From assembly GCF_015694405.1 (NCBI RefSeq), contig NZ_JADQDB010000006.1, positions 124,001 through 188,000 on the forward strand: a stretch of 64,000 nt of DNA, read 5' to 3'. Each line of letters opens with the position of its first letter. Positions within the stretch are counted from its first letter, which is position 1. The stretch is from Pelagibacterium limicola. Its GTDB lineage: Bacteria > Pseudomonadota > Alphaproteobacteria > Rhizobiales > Devosiaceae. The translations under genes were made by a program, and so were the position numbers. The notes beneath the pieces are model-generated. The model was not told the DNA's origin and did no database searches. It saw nothing but the letters and a program-made list of their open reading frames with translations. Of the stretch, positions 16,333 to 26,409 are shown one piece after another.

Positions 16333-19300
16333 ATGCCCGAAACCGTCGAGGCGCTGATGCGCCACTGGAAAGAGCGTGTTGCGACTTTAGGGGGGACCGA
16401 AGCGGGGCTAGCGCGCTTTCTGGCTCACGCGGTCAATACAACCGACGAACAGGATTTGCTCGCCTATCCTGTGCAGACGCTCGAAACCTTGCTGCGGCGC
16501 ACCTATTCCCACATCGGTGAGCGCACTCCCGGAAAGCCTGATATCCGTCTCTGGTCCTCTGCCGAGCCGGGCGTCGAAGGGGTTACCGTCATCGATATCT
16601 ATTCGGCCGACACGCCCTTTATCGTCGACTCAGCACTCGCGGCCATCCGGGCAGCCGGGGGAAACATCCGCTTCATGACGCATCCGGTGGCGCCGGTCGA
16701 TCCCGCGACCACGCCGTGGACGGTGCTCGAAAAACCCAATCCCGATTCGCGCAACGAAAGCGTGCTGCAGGTCCATATCTATACGCCTGCCGACCGCCAG
16801 ATACTCAAGCTGATCGAACGCGAACTCACCCAAACCATGATCGCGGTGCGCCGCGCCGTTGTCGACTGGCGCGATATGCTCGAGCGCCTGCGGCTGGTCG
16901 TCGTCAACTACCGCGAGAACCCGCCGGCCTTGCGCGAACCCGATCTCGCCGAGGCGATGCATTTCCTTGCCTGGCTCGCCGACCACAATTTCACCTTCCT
17001 CGGCATCCGCGAATACCGGCTCGAGGGTGAGGGCGATGCCCGCAGGCTGGTCCCTGTCGAGGGCAGCGGGCTCGGCATTTTGGCAGACCCCGACTATTTC
17101 TATCTCCGGCAAGGTGCCGACTACGTCCACACCACCCGCCAGCATCTCGCCTTTCTCGAGAGCGACGAGCCCCTGATGGTCACAAAGGCCAACAAGCGCT
17201 CACTTGTACACCGCCGGGTGCACATGGACTACGTCGGGATCAAGCTATACGGCGCAAATGGTGCGGTGGCCGGCGAACTGCGCATCCTTGGGCTTTTCAC
17301 CTCCATGTCGATCGCAACGCCCCATTCGGACGTGCCCATCATCCGCCGCAAGGTCGCCGACGTCATGCGGCGCTCGGGGCTCGACCCGCGCAGCCACGGC
17401 GGCAAGGCGCTGATGAACGCGCTCGACAATTACCCGCGCGAAGAGCTCTTCCAGATCGGCATCGATGAGCTTCTCGAATACGCCACCGTCATTTCAACGC
17501 TGCCCGACCGCCCGCGCGTCCGCGTGCTGCCACGGATCGACCGCTTCGACAATTTCGTCTCCATCCTCGTCTACCTTCCCCGCGACCGCTTCGATTCCGA
17601 TATCCGCTCACGCATTGGGGTGCATCTTGCCGAACGCTATGATGGCCGCGTATCGGCCTTCGCCCCGGATTTCCCCGAAGGTGAACTTGCCCGCGTCCAC
17701 TTCATCATCGGACGCAACGGCGGCCCGACGCCGCGGCCCGAGCGCGAGGCGCTTGAAAGCGAGATCAATGAAATAAGCCGCAGCTTTGCCGACAGGCTCC
17801 TCTCGGCCGCGCCGGATCCGGCACTTGTCGCCGACTACGCTGACGCCTTCCCGCGCGGATACCAGGCCGCCCAGACCCATGAGGATGCGCTGGCCGATAT
17901 CGCCGTTTTCAGATCTCTCGATAAGGAAGGACCCTTGGCGGTCCGTCTCATGGCAGGACACGACCAACCCGGCGCGCTGACCCTTAAGGTCTATCACGAC
18001 CGGACGCCCATTCCGCTTTCCAGCCGCGTGCCGATGCTCGAGAATTTTGGGTTCTCGGTCGTCGATGAACGCACCTGGCAGGTCCGGCCGCGCGACGGCA
18101 TGGAGCGCTTCCTGCACGACATGACGCTTTCTCCGCAGTCAGCCGCGATGGAAGAGGTCGAGGCGTCCGCCACACGGCTCGAAGCTGCCATCGTGGCCGT
18201 GGCGACCGGCAAGACCGAAAACGACGGCTACAACCGGCTTTCTCTGGTCGCCGGGCTCGGGCACGAGGATGTCACGATCATGCGCGCGCTTGGCCGCTAT
18301 CTCAAGCAGATCGGCATGAGTTGGTCACAGACCTATATCTGGTCCACGCTCGCCGTTCATCCCGATATCGCGCGCGGGCTCGTCGACCTTTTCCACGCCC
18401 TTCACGACCCCTCCCGCGCCGGGACCGGCGAGGGCAAGGCAGGCGAGCTGCGCAGCGGGATCATTGCCGGGCTCGATGCCATCGATTCGGCGGACGAGGA
18501 CCGGATCCTGCGGCGCCTGCTCAACCTCGTCGACGCGTCCCTGCGTACCAATATCTACCAGCGTCGGGACGGTCATCTGCCTGACGCGCTCGCCATCAAG
18601 TTTGACGCCAAAGCCATTGAGGGCCTGCCTGAACCCCGGCCCTTCCGCGAGATTTTCGTTTATTCGCCGCGCGTCGAAGGCGTACATATGCGCGGGGGAC
18701 CCATTGCGCGCGGCGGCCTGCGCTGGTCCGACCGTCCCGAGGACTTCCGCACCGAAATCCTCGGGCTGGTCAAGGCGCAGATGGTCAAGAACGCGGTTAT
18801 CGTGCCGGTGGGCGCCAAGGGAGGCTTCGTGCCACGCCAGATGCCTGCCAATCCCGACCGCGATACCTATCTCGCCGAAGGCACGGCCTGCTACAAGATT
18901 TTCGTTTCCGCGCTACTTGAGGTCACCGACAATCTCGTCGGCGACACGGTCCTTGGACCGGAAATGGTATTCCGCCGCGACGGCGACGATCCCTATCTGG
19001 TGGTTGCTGCCGACAAGGGCACGGCGAGTTTTTCCGACACCGCCAACGCGATTTCGACCGCGCACGATTTCTGGTTGGGCGACGCTTTCGCGTCCGGCGG
19101 ATCGGCCGGCTATGACCACAAGAAGATGGGCATAACCGCGCGCGGCGGCTGGGAGGCAGTCAGGCGCCACTTCCGCGAATTGGACATCGACATCCAGACG
19201 ACGGACTTTACCGTCGCCGGGGTCGGAGACATGTCCGGCGACGTGTTCGGCAACGGGATGCTTCTTTCAAGCCATATAAGGCTCGTCGCGGCCTTTGATC

Positions 19301-21096
19301 ATCGCGATATCTTCATCGATCCCGATCCCCACATCGAAAAGAGCTTTGGCGAACGCAAGCGCCTTTTTGAAATGCCGCGCTCAAGTTGGCAGGACTACGA
19401 CAAATCGCTGATCTCGGCAGGCGGCGGCGTTTTTTCGCGGAAACTCAAATCCGTCCCCCTTTCTCCCGAGATGCAGGAGCTTCTTGGGCTGACCGGCACC
19501 ACAGCCACCCCCGCCGAGATCATGACCGCGATCCTCAAGGCCCCGGTCGACCTTTTGTGGTTCGGCGGCATCGGCACCTATATCCGCGCGAGCGAGGAAA
19601 CCGATGTCGAGGTTGGCGACAAGGCCAACGATGCGATCCGCATTACGGGAGCGCAGACACGCGCGAAGGTGATCGGCGAGGGTGCCAATCTCGGTGTCAC
19701 CCAACGTGGCCGCATCGAATATGCGCTCAAGGGCGGGCGCATCAACACCGACGCAATCGACAACTCGGCGGGCGTCAATTCCTCGGACCTCGAGGTCAAC
19801 ATCAAGATCGCGCTTTCCGACCTCGTGCGCGAAGGGGCGCTTACAATGGAGTCGCGCAACGCTCTGCTCGTCGAAATGACCGGCGAGGTTGCCGAGTTGT
19901 GCCTGCGCAACAACTATCTTCAGTCTTTGGCCCTTTCGCTTGCCGAGCGTGAAGACGCCAGCGCCGTGCCGGACCTGGCGGATCTCATGACCGCACTCGA
20001 GCGCGGCGGTGCGCTCGACCGCGCCGTGGAATACCTGCCGGACGAGGAAATTCTGGCTGAACGCATCGCCTCGGGCAAGGGGTTGACCCGGCCGGAACTG
20101 GCCGTGCTTCTGGCCTATGCCAAAATCGCGCTCTATGACGATCTTCTGGCCTCGCCTGTTCCCGACGACCCTTATCTCTCCAAGGAGCTTTATCGCTATT
20201 TCCCCGCGAGGCTGCGCGCACGCCATCCCGAGGCTGTCGATAACCATCGCCTGCGCCGCGAAGTCATCGCGACCGTACTCTCGAACGCCATGATCAATCG
20301 CGGGGGACCCGGCTTCGTTTCTCGCCTGTCGGCGATCACCGCAGCGGAATCCGGCGCCATTGCCTTTGCCTACGCCGCCGCCCGCGATGCCTACGATCTT
20401 CAGACGCTCAATGGAGAGATCGATTCCCTCGACAACAGGGTTTCCGGTCAGATCCAGCTTGCCCTTTACGCCGAGGTTCAGAAGACCCAGGTATCGGGTG
20501 CGCTCTGGTTCCTGCGCAACGAGACGTTCAGCACCGGGCTTTCCGACCTCATCGAGCGTTATGCCGACGGCGTTAAAAGGGTGCGGGCCCTATTGCCCGA
20601 CGTCATATCGCCCTTCCTTACCCGCGTAACCGCCGCCCAGGAGACTCGGTTCCGCGAGGGCGGCACGCCGCCCGATCTTGCGCGTCACATTGCCCAGCTT
20701 TCGGTTCTGGGCATGGCCACGGACATTGTGCTGGTGGCGGAAAAATGCGCGGTCGCCGTCGAGGAAGCAGCGCGAGCATGGTTTGCGATGATCGAGAGGT
20801 TCGGGCTCGGCCGTATCACCGAGCAGGGCACCGCGGTTATGACAGCGGACCGCTTCGATCGCATGGCGCTCGACCGGGCGATGGCCAATGTCACCCGGGC
20901 GCTCCGGGATCTCACCAGTGACGTGCTCGGGGCCGGCGAGGGAACGGTCGCCGAGCGGTTCGCCCTTTGGGAAGCCAAGCACGCGACCGCAATCGAGCGA
21001 ATTGCGGCAACCGTTTCTGACCTCATCGAAGGAGAACTGACGCTTTCGCGCCTTTCGGTCGCTGCCGGCCTTCTTTCGGACCTGGCAACGAGCTGA
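16333..21096 (+). CDS. NAD-specific glutamate dehydrogenase, large (about 180 kDa) class
   Basis: At 1587 residues this is the normal size for the large bacterial NAD-GDH class. A long N-terminal ACT-like regulatory part (1-700) precedes the catalytic core at about 720-1220, with G-G-L-R-W-S-D-R-P-E-D-F-R-T-E near 795, K-G-G-F near 827-830 and G-E-G-A-N-L-G-V-T-Q near 1116-1125; a helical C-terminal part follows. It oxidatively deaminates glutamate to 2-oxoglutarate in catabolism. The ATG at 16333 is preceded by AGAGG. It is transcribed alone, between the hppA terminator and a convergent GGDEF gene. Confidence 0.95.
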   Translation: MPETVEALMRHWKERVATLGGTEAGLARFLAHAVNTTDEQDLLAYPVQTLETLLRRTYSHIGERTPGKPDIRLWSSAEPGVEGVTVIDIYSADTPFIVDSALAAIRAAGGNIRFMTHPVAPVDPATTPWTVLEKPNPDSRNESVLQVHIYTPADRQILKLIERELTQTMIAVRRAVVDWRDMLERLRLVVVNYRENPPALREPDLAEAMHFLAWLADHNFTFLGIREYRLEGEGDARRLVPVEGSGLGILADPDYFYLRQGADYVHTTRQHLAFLESDEPLMVTKANKRSLVHRRVHMDYVGIKLYGANGAVAGELRILGLFTSMSIATPHSDVPIIRRKVADVMRRSGLDPRSHGGKALMNALDNYPREELFQIGIDELLEYATVISTLPDRPRVRVLPRIDRFDNFVSILVYLPRDRFDSDIRSRIGVHLAERYDGRVSAFAPDFPEGELARVHFIIGRNGGPTPRPEREALESEINEISRSFADRLLSAAPDPALVADYADAFPRGYQAAQTHEDALADIAVFRSLDKEGPLAVRLMAGHDQPGALTLKVYHDRTPIPLSSRVPMLENFGFSVVDERTWQVRPRDGMERFLHDMTLSPQSAAMEEVEASATRLEAAIVAVATGKTENDGYNRLSLVAGLGHEDVTIMRALGRYLKQIGMSWSQTYIWSTLAVHPDIARGLVDLFHALHDPSRAGTGEGKAGELRSGIIAGLDAIDSADEDRILRRLLNLVDASLRTNIYQRRDGHLPDALAIKFDAKAIEGLPEPRPFREIFVYSPRVEGVHMRGGPIARGGLRWSDRPEDFRTEILGLVKAQMVKNAVIVPVGAKGGFVPRQMPANPDRDTYLAEGTACYKIFVSALLEVTDNLVGDTVLGPEMVFRRDGDDPYLVVAADKGTASFSDTANAISTAHDFWLGDAFASGGSAGYDHKKMGITARGGWEAVRRHFRELDIDIQTTDFTVAGVGDMSGDVFGNGMLLSSHIRLVAAFDHRDIFIDPDPHIEKSFGERKRLFEMPRSSWQDYDKSLISAGGGVFSRKLKSVPLSPEMQELLGLTGTTATPAEIMTAILKAPVDLLWFGGIGTYIRASEETDVEVGDKANDAIRITGAQTRAKVIGEGANLGVTQRGRIEYALKGGRINTDAIDNSAGVNSSDLEVNIKIALSDLVREGALTMESRNALLVEMTGEVAELCLRNNYLQSLALSLAEREDASAVPDLADLMTALERGGALDRAVEYLPDEEILAERIASGKGLTRPELAVLLAYAKIALYDDLLASPVPDDPYLSKELYRYFPARLRARHPEAVDNHRLRREVIATVLSNAMINRGGPGFVSRLSAITAAESGAIAFAYAAARDAYDLQTLNGEIDSLDNRVSGQIQLALYAEVQKTQVSGALWFLRNETFSTGLSDLIERYADGVKRVRALLPDVISPFLTRVTAAQETRFREGGTPPDLARHIAQLSVLGMATDIVLVAEKCAVAVEEAARAWFAMIERFGLGRITEQGTAVMTADRFDRMALDRAMANVTRALRDLTSDVLGAGEGTVAERFALWEAKHATAIERIAATVSDLIEGELTLSRLSVAAGLLSDLATS

Positions 21097-21111
21097 TGGT
21101 GGGCCGGCTCG

Positions 21112-22275
21112 CTAGCCGGTCAAACCCCGCGCAAGGGTGAATGCCGAGCGCGCGGCAAGTCTCACCTGGCCGCCGCCGGCGCGCCGGGCCTCCTCATAGG
21201 CCCAATGGGTGCGGCGCACGATATCGGAGAGACTGTCACCGGCCTCCCGTTCTGCGATGCCGATGCTTACGGCACCCCCGCCGGCCGCCGGAAGGGTTCC
21301 GGCCGCAAACCGGGCCCGGAGCACCTCGGCCTGACGCCTGGCCCCGAAAAGGTTGGTCTGCGGCAACAGAACCGCGTAGTCCGAAGCGCCCATACGCGCG
21401 ATGAGCGCGTCGGGCCCGAAAATCCCAACGAGCGCTCCGGCAAAAGCCACATCCGGCTGCGGCTCGTTCAACCGCTCGGCTGCTGGCACGATCCCGAACA
21501 AGACGAGTGCGACGTCCTGACCTCCGGCCTGCGCCGATATCATCAGGCGCGCGCCGTGTCGCTCGAACCCGTTTCGGCTCAAAAGCCCGGTCGCCTGATC
21601 GCGCTCCGCGCTCCGGACGATCCTTGCAATGCTGTCGGACACGACGAGCGCCAGGCATGTCATGGCCAGGAGCAGCGCGGCAATTCCTCCGCTCGACTGT
21701 GAAATCAGCGCATAAAGGGTGACAGCATAATCCTGTGCCGCTTCACCAACCCCGCCCGCCAGTCCGGCAATCAAGGGCTTGGCGGCAAAACTGAGCGCAG
21801 CAAATGCCAGCACGCCCAGCAACACGAGATCGAGGAGGGCCCGCCGTCCCGACCGCCACACCAGGACGATGCCGGCAAGCGTGAGCAGCACATAGGGCAG
21901 TTGATAAAGCGCGAGGCGCAGGAAACTGCCGCGCGGCAGATCGAGGATCAGGACATGAAGCGTCGCCGAGGCGGCAAAAAGGGCCAGGACGACGCCGACA
22001 GGCACGCTGGCTTCGTAGCGCCGTGCCAATCCATGCCCTATGGCAAGGAAGCAGCCAAGCATCGCCAACGCAATGACCAAGCGCGCCGGCGCATCGGCAA
22101 ATCCCACATGGAGCACATATTCCGCCGAAAAACTCACGCCCGCCAGCAGGAATGCCACACCGAACCAATTGGCCGCGCGATTGAGCGTATCGAAATGACC
22201 GACAGCAAAAAAGGCAATCGCCATCGTCGACGCGATCGAAATGTTGAGCGCCAGAACAAAAACTGCGCCTGCCAT
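21112..22275 (-). CDS. Membrane protein with degenerate GGDEF domain
   Basis: The 387-residue protein has about seven membrane helices (1-215) and a C-terminal domain of GGDEF fold (about 225-380; D-Q-A-T-G-L-L-S-R-N-G-F start, S-I-G-I-A near the end). In place of R-x-G-G-D-E-F it reads R-M-G-A-S-D-Y (about 312-318), so the metal and substrate glycines and the acidic pair are lost. Diguanylate cyclase activity is unlikely; it may bind a nucleotide or act only as a sensor. It is transcribed alone, converging on NAD-GDH with 15 bases between stops. Confidence 0.8.
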   Translation of the reverse strand: MAGAVFVLALNISIASTMAIAFFAVGHFDTLNRAANWFGVAFLLAGVSFSAEYVLHVGFADAPARLVIALAMLGCFLAIGHGLARRYEASVPVGVVLALFAASATLHVLILDLPRGSFLRLALYQLPYVLLTLAGIVLVWRSGRRALLDLVLLGVLAFAALSFAAKPLIAGLAGGVGEAAQDYAVTLYALISQSSGGIAALLLAMTCLALVVSDSIARIVRSAERDQATGLLSRNGFERHGARLMISAQAGGQDVALVLFGIVPAAERLNEPQPDVAFAGALVGIFGPDALIARMGASDYAVLLPQTNLFGARRQAEVLRARFAAGTLPAAGGGAVSIGIAEREAGDSLSDIVRRTHWAYEEARRAGGGQVRLAARSAFTLARGLTG

Positions 22276-22420
22276 ACCTGTACCGGCCCCCCGGATGCCG
22301 ATGCGCCGGACGCCTTGCCCGGAATCACGACACTATGAATATGCGCGATAACAATGCGTAAACCAAGCGCGCAAACATGTTAGGAAACAGGCATGCCACT
22401 CTTAAAGAAGCCGAAGGCGC

Positions 22421-22846
22421 CTAGTCGCGCTCGATCCGCTCCATGTCGTCGTCACTAAGACCGAAATGGTGGCCGATCTCGTGGACGAGCACATGGGTGA
22501 CAATCTGGCCCAGCGTGTCGGTGTGTTCGGCCCAGTAATCGAGGATGGGCCGGCGATAGAGCCAGACCCGGTTGGGCATCTGCCCGGTAAAGGGTGTCGC
22601 CCCGTCTTCGGTCATGCCGAAACCTTCGAAAAGCCCCAGGAGATCGAACGGACTTTCGAGTTCCATGTCGCTGACGACTTCGTCGGTCGGAAATTCGGCG
22701 ACCCGGCATTCGACATCCGCCGCCAATGAGCGGAAGGGCTCGGGAAGCGCTTCCAGCGCCTGCACCGCCAGCGCTTCTATATCGTCAAGCGAAGGGGCCG
22801 CGAGCGGCCCCCACAAACCGGCGTCTCCGGAGCCCGGGGCGTTCAT
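22421..22846 (-). CDS. Minimal metallopeptidase (zincin) family protein
   Basis: The 141-residue product is a compact zincin with H-E-I-G-H-H-F-G near residues 122-129 as the HExxH zinc site, and an acidic tail carrying the probable third ligand. The W-L-Y-R-R-P-I segment near 94-100 is typical of this minimal-metalloprotease group, whose substrates are unknown. ATG 22846 overlaps the leuC stop as ATGA, so the two are co-translated; the GTG upstream lies inside leuC. Confidence 0.85.
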   Translation of the reverse strand: MNAPGSGDAGLWGPLAAPSLDDIEALAVQALEALPEPFRSLAADVECRVAEFPTDEVVSDMELESPFDLLGLFEGFGMTEDGATPFTGQMPNRVWLYRRPILDYWAEHTDTLGQIVTHVLVHEIGHHFGLSDDDMERIERD

Positions 22847-24255
22847 ACCGCCTTGGGCCACTCGCGGATATCGACGAAATGACCCGCAATCGCCGCGGCG
22901 GCAGCCATGGCCGGGGAAACGAGGTGCGTACGCCCCTTAAAGCCCTGCCGGCCCTCGAAATTGCGGTTCGAGGTCGAGGCGCAGCGCTCGCCCGGCGCCA
23001 GCTTGTCGGCGTTCATGGCAAGGCACATCGAGCAACCCGGCTCGCGCCAGTCGAACCCGGCCGCCTTGAAGATCCTGTCCAGTCCCTCGGCCTCGGCCTG
23101 CGCCTTGACGAGACCCGAACCGGGCACGACCATCGCATTGACGCCGTCGCGCACCTTGTGGCCGGCAACGACTGCGGCGGCCGCGCGCAGATCCTCGATG
23201 CGCCCATTGGTGCAAGACCCCAGAAACACGCGATCGATCGCAATATCAGTGATCTTGGTGCCGGCGGTAAGACCCATATATTCGAGCGCTCGCCTTTTGG
23301 AGGCGCGGCGATTCGCATCGGCAATCTGGTCGGGATCGGGCACGACACCCGTCACCGAAACCACGTCTTCGGGCGATGAACCCCAGGAGACGATCGGCGG
23401 CAGGTTTGCGGCATCGAGCGTCACTTCCTTGTCGAAATGCGCCCCCTCATCGGTATAGAGCGTCTGCCAATAAGCGAGCGCCATCTCGAACGCCTTGCCC
23501 TTCGGTGCCCGCGGGCGGTTCATGACATATTCGAAGGTCTTTTCGTCCGGCGCGATCAGGCCGGCGCGCGCGCCGCCCTCGATCGACATGTTGCAGACCG
23601 TCATGCGGCCTTCCATGGAAAGCGACCGGATCGCCTCGCCGGCATATTCGAGCACGTGCCCCGTGCCGCCCGCCGTGCCGATTTCCCCGATGATGGCAAG
23701 GATCACGTCCTTGGCCGTCACCCCGTGGGGCAGCTTGCCATCGACGGTCACCCGCATGTTCCTCGCCTTCTGCTGGATCAGCGTCTGGGTCGCCAGAACA
23801 TGTTCGACCTCCGAGGTGCCGATGCCGTGGGCCAACGCGCCGAAAGCGCCATGGGTCGAGGTGTGGCTGTCGCCGCAAACAATGGTCATGCCGGGGAGGG
23901 TAAAGCCCTGCTCCGGACCCACGATATGGACAATGCCTTGGCGCGCATCGAGCTCGTTGTAATATTCGACGCCGAAATCGGCGGCGTTCCGGGCCAGTGT
24001 ATCGACCTGCAACCTCGATTCGGGATCGTCGATCCCGTGTGTGCGGTCGGACGTGGGCACGTTGTGATCGACGACCGCCAGCGTGCGCTCGGGCGCACGT
24101 ACCTTGCGGCCGGAAATGCGCAGCCCTTCGAAAGCCTGCGGGCTCGTGACTTCATGGACGAGATGACGGTCGATATAGAGGATGGCGGTGCCGTCCTCGT
24201 TATAGGCCACCACGTGGTCATCCCAGATCTTGTCATAGAGTGTGCGGGCGGTCAT
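22843..24255 (-). CDS. leuC: 3-isopropylmalate dehydratase large subunit
   Basis: The 470-residue enzyme isomerises 2- and 3-isopropylmalate in leucine synthesis together with LeuD, which is not in the window. The three Fe-S cluster cysteines are visible: one in G-S-C-T-N-G-R near 347, and two in G-C-S-M-C-L-A-M-N near 407-410. H-T-S-T-H-G-A-F lies in the active-site region. ATG 24255 gives the standard N-terminus [11 protein letters not shown] 24273 would add six residues. It overlaps the metallopeptidase gene downstream by 4 bases. Confidence 0.96.
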   Translation of the reverse strand: MTARTLYDKIWDDHVVAYNEDGTAILYIDRHLVHEVTSPQAFEGLRISGRKVRAPERTLAVVDHNVPTSDRTHGIDDPESRLQVDTLARNAADFGVEYYNELDARQGIVHIVGPEQGFTLPGMTIVCGDSHTSTHGAFGALAHGIGTSEVEHVLATQTLIQQKARNMRVTVDGKLPHGVTAKDVILAIIGEIGTAGGTGHVLEYAGEAIRSLSMEGRMTVCNMSIEGGARAGLIAPDEKTFEYVMNRPRAPKGKAFEMALAYWQTLYTDEGAHFDKEVTLDAANLPPIVSWGSSPEDVVSVTGVVPDPDQIADANRRASKRRALEYMGLTAGTKITDIAIDRVFLGSCTNGRIEDLRAAAAVVAGHKVRDGVNAMVVPGSGLVKAQAEAEGLDRIFKAAGFDWREPGCSMCLAMNADKLAPGERCASTSNRNFEGRQGFKGRTHLVSPAMAAAAAIAGHFVDIREWPKAV

Positions 24256-24404
24256 GGGCTTTACGCTTTGCAAGAAGGTTTTCCGGGCTGTACCGGCGGT
24301 TACGGCCCGGCTGTTCTACTCTTTGCGCCCCGAACAGGTCAAGGGCAACCGGGGCGCGGACTCCCTTGCCACTTCGGACACGCAACATGCAGGACGCGAT
24401 TTTC

Positions 24405-24935
24405 TCAACCCTTGCGGGCGAGAGCAATCGAATCGAGAATCACTTTTCTGGCATCGTCCACATTGCCGATCCGATCGATCCGCGACCACTTGCCAGGCTC
24501 AAGATCCTTGTAGTGGGTGAAAAAGTGCCGCACCCGCTCGACCTGTATCTCGGGCAGGTCCGTAACGTCCTCGATCTTGTCGTACATGCGGGTGAGCTTG
24601 GAGACCGGCACAGCGAGAATTTTCTCGTCCTGCCCGCCGTCATCTTCCATCAGCAGCACGCCCACCGGCCGCGAGCGCACGATCGCCCCGGGCACCAGCG
24701 GGCGGGAATTGAGAACGATCACATCGAGCGGATCGCCATCCCCGCACAGCGTATGGGGAACAAAGCCGTAATTGCCCGGATAGCGCATCGGGGTATAAAG
24801 AAAGCGGTCGACATAGAGGGCGCCCGAGGCCTTGTCGATCTCGTATTTGATGGGCTCCCCGCCCAAGGGAACCTCGACGATGACATTGAGGTCGTCAGGC
24901 GGGTTGGAGCCAACGGGGATGGCATCGATATTCAT
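24405..24935 (-). CDS. ppa: Inorganic pyrophosphatase, family I
   Basis: The 176-residue soluble enzyme hydrolyses pyrophosphate with Mg2+. Signature residues are present: E-I-D-K near 33, Y-G-F-V-P near 57-61, and D-G-D-P-L-D-V near 67-73, followed by the E-D-D-G-G-Q-D-E-K segment. ATG 24935 gives the family's normal length; upstream in-frame sequence is not conserved. With hppA the cell has both a soluble and a membrane pyrophosphatase. It is divergent from the secreted-protein gene at 25046. Confidence 0.96.
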   Translation of the reverse strand: MNIDAIPVGSNPPDDLNVIVEVPLGGEPIKYEIDKASGALYVDRFLYTPMRYPGNYGFVPHTLCGDGDPLDVIVLNSRPLVPGAIVRSRPVGVLLMEDDGGQDEKILAVPVSKLTRMYDKIEDVTDLPEIQVERVRHFFTHYKDLEPGKWSRIDRIGNVDDARKVILDSIALARKG

Positions 24936-25045
24936 TTTGGCGGGCTGTCCTGAATATTTGAGTGGGAAGAAGGTGGGGGCTCTATGGCCCACCCATTGCG
25001 ACAATTGCAAGTCGAAAAGACAACCGTGAACCGGAAGAGACACCG

Positions 25046-25603
25046 ATGATGAAAAGTTTTATCGTTGCTGCCAGCCTGCTGCTGATGGCGGCGCCCGTTG
25101 CGGCCCAGGACTGGCGATCGGCCTATACCGACCTCGATTTTGCCCAGTGCACGATTATCTCGACCTATGAGATCGGCGCGGATTTCGCTTGTCCCGGACA
25201 CAGGGGCTATCCCGTTCTCGTCGCGGAAAGCGACTTGCGCATGGCGGTTTCCTATGGGTTCGGCGCGCGCGACGAACGCGCATTCGGCCAGACCTTTGCA
25301 CCCTTCAACAACACCGGGCCGCGGATCGAATGGCTCCTTGCCGACCACCCCGAACGGGGGGAGATTCCCGTCGGTACGATCCTGCGGTTCTTCATCGCGG
25401 CGCCCGACTACGAGGATCCCGACCGGCAGGTGCTGGTTGTAACCAAAATCGAGCCGGGCAACACATGTCAGGTCGCCCATGTCGATGCGCTGGCCAATCG
25501 CGACGCCAATCAGATGGCGCGCGACGCTGCCCGAAGGCTGATCCCTGGGTTCGACTGCGCACGCGGCGAGCCAGAGCGGGTGGGCACCTGGTCGCTCGAG
25601 TGA
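25046..25603 (+). CDS. Secreted protein of unknown function
   Basis: I do not recognise the family. The 185-residue product has a clear signal peptide (K3, hydrophobic core, A-A-P-V-A-A before Q-D-W, cleavage near 21), so it is exported. The mature part has three or four cysteines (C-T-I-I, F-A-C-P-G-H, N-T-C-Q, D-C-A), possibly disulfide-bonded. Two ATG codons (25046, 25049) are adjacent; GGAAGAG lies upstream. It stands alone, divergent from ppa. Confidence 0.75.
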   Translation: MMKSFIVAASLLLMAAPVAAQDWRSAYTDLDFAQCTIISTYEIGADFACPGHRGYPVLVAESDLRMAVSYGFGARDERAFGQTFAPFNNTGPRIEWLLADHPERGEIPVGTILRFFIAAPDYEDPDRQVLVVTKIEPGNTCQVAHVDALANRDANQMARDAARRLIPGFDCARGEPERVGTWSLE

Positions 25604-25608
25604 GCGCG

Positions 25609-26409
25609 TCAGCCCAGCCCGCCTGATATCAGCTTGTATTGACGCATCTGCTCAAGGGTCAGGTAATAAAGCCGGTCGGGCGGGGTTTCGAGCGCGTGCA
25701 CCCAAAGTGCGGGATCGATCCCCGATGCCTCGAAATGCCGTGCAATGCGCGCGGTGATCATCTGGGCGTCCGACATCGCCTGCGCCGGCCCGATACGCCC
25801 CGCGTCGCTTTCGAATGCGTAAATCTGGTGGATGCCTACACTCGCCTTTTCCGAGATGTGGCGCGTCGCGCCAGCCGCGAGGATAAGCGGGCAGGACGAC
25901 GCACACAGTGCTCCAGCCTCGACCCTTGTATCAAAGCCCTCCGCCGCGATGATCGCGGCAATCGCCAAAGCTTCCTCGACCGCACCGCCGGGCGAATTGA
26001 GGCTCACGGTCTCGATATAGGCGCCGCGTCTTTCGACTTCTGCGGCAAAGGCCCCGGAGGCGCCCGCCCCGATCGTTCCGACGAACTCCAGAATACCCCC
26101 GGGCACCAGTTCGATGCTCAAGGGGGCTGCAAGCACCTCGCGGGGCGTCGTGATCTGTTCTGCGGGACTGAAAGCGGGATTGGAAGGGTCGATTTCGGGC
26201 CGTTCGACCGCCGGCAGCACCGGATCGCCCAGATGTCCGGTTTGCGGCGCGGCGCCGTTTTCGTTCAACTGGCGGTAATCCATCACCAGAACCAATCCCG
26301 TTCCCGCGAGCATGGCGAAAAAGGCGAAACGCAGGATCGCCCCGTCTTCGATGGCGCCGAGTTTTTGCAACCATGAACGCGGGGCGCGATGCGGGGCAGA
26401 GGCTGTCAT
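25609..26409 (-). CDS. ClpP/crotonase-like membrane-anchored serine protease-like protein (COG3904 type)
   Basis: The 266-residue product has one N-terminal membrane segment (about 28-44) and an extracytoplasmic domain of ClpP/SppA-like fold. S-L-N-S-P-G-G-A-V near 136-144 provides the oxyanion loop, and A-L-C-A-S-S-C-P near 166-173 carries the probable catalytic serine flanked by two cysteines; a histidine follows in V-G-I-H-Q-I-Y. Function is unknown, though related domains cleave peptides in the membrane or periplasm. Its ATG overlaps the stop of the upstream membrane-protein gene as ATGA, so the two form one operon. Confidence 0.78.
   Translation of the reverse strand: MTASAPHRAPRSWLQKLGAIEDGAILRFAFFAMLAGTGLVLVMDYRQLNENGAAPQTGHLGDPVLPAVERPEIDPSNPAFSPAEQITTPREVLAAPLSIELVPGGILEFVGTIGAGASGAFAAEVERRGAYIETVSLNSPGGAVEEALAIAAIIAAEGFDTRVEAGALCASSCPLILAAGATRHISEKASVGIHQIYAFESDAGRIGPAQAMSDAQMITARIARHFEASGIDPALWVHALETPPDRLYYLTLEQMRQYKLISGGLG

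Noticed and set aside
24256-24404. Leucine leader peptide or attenuator before leuC
   Set aside because: No short frame rich in leucine codons and no terminator with a T-run on the minus strand.
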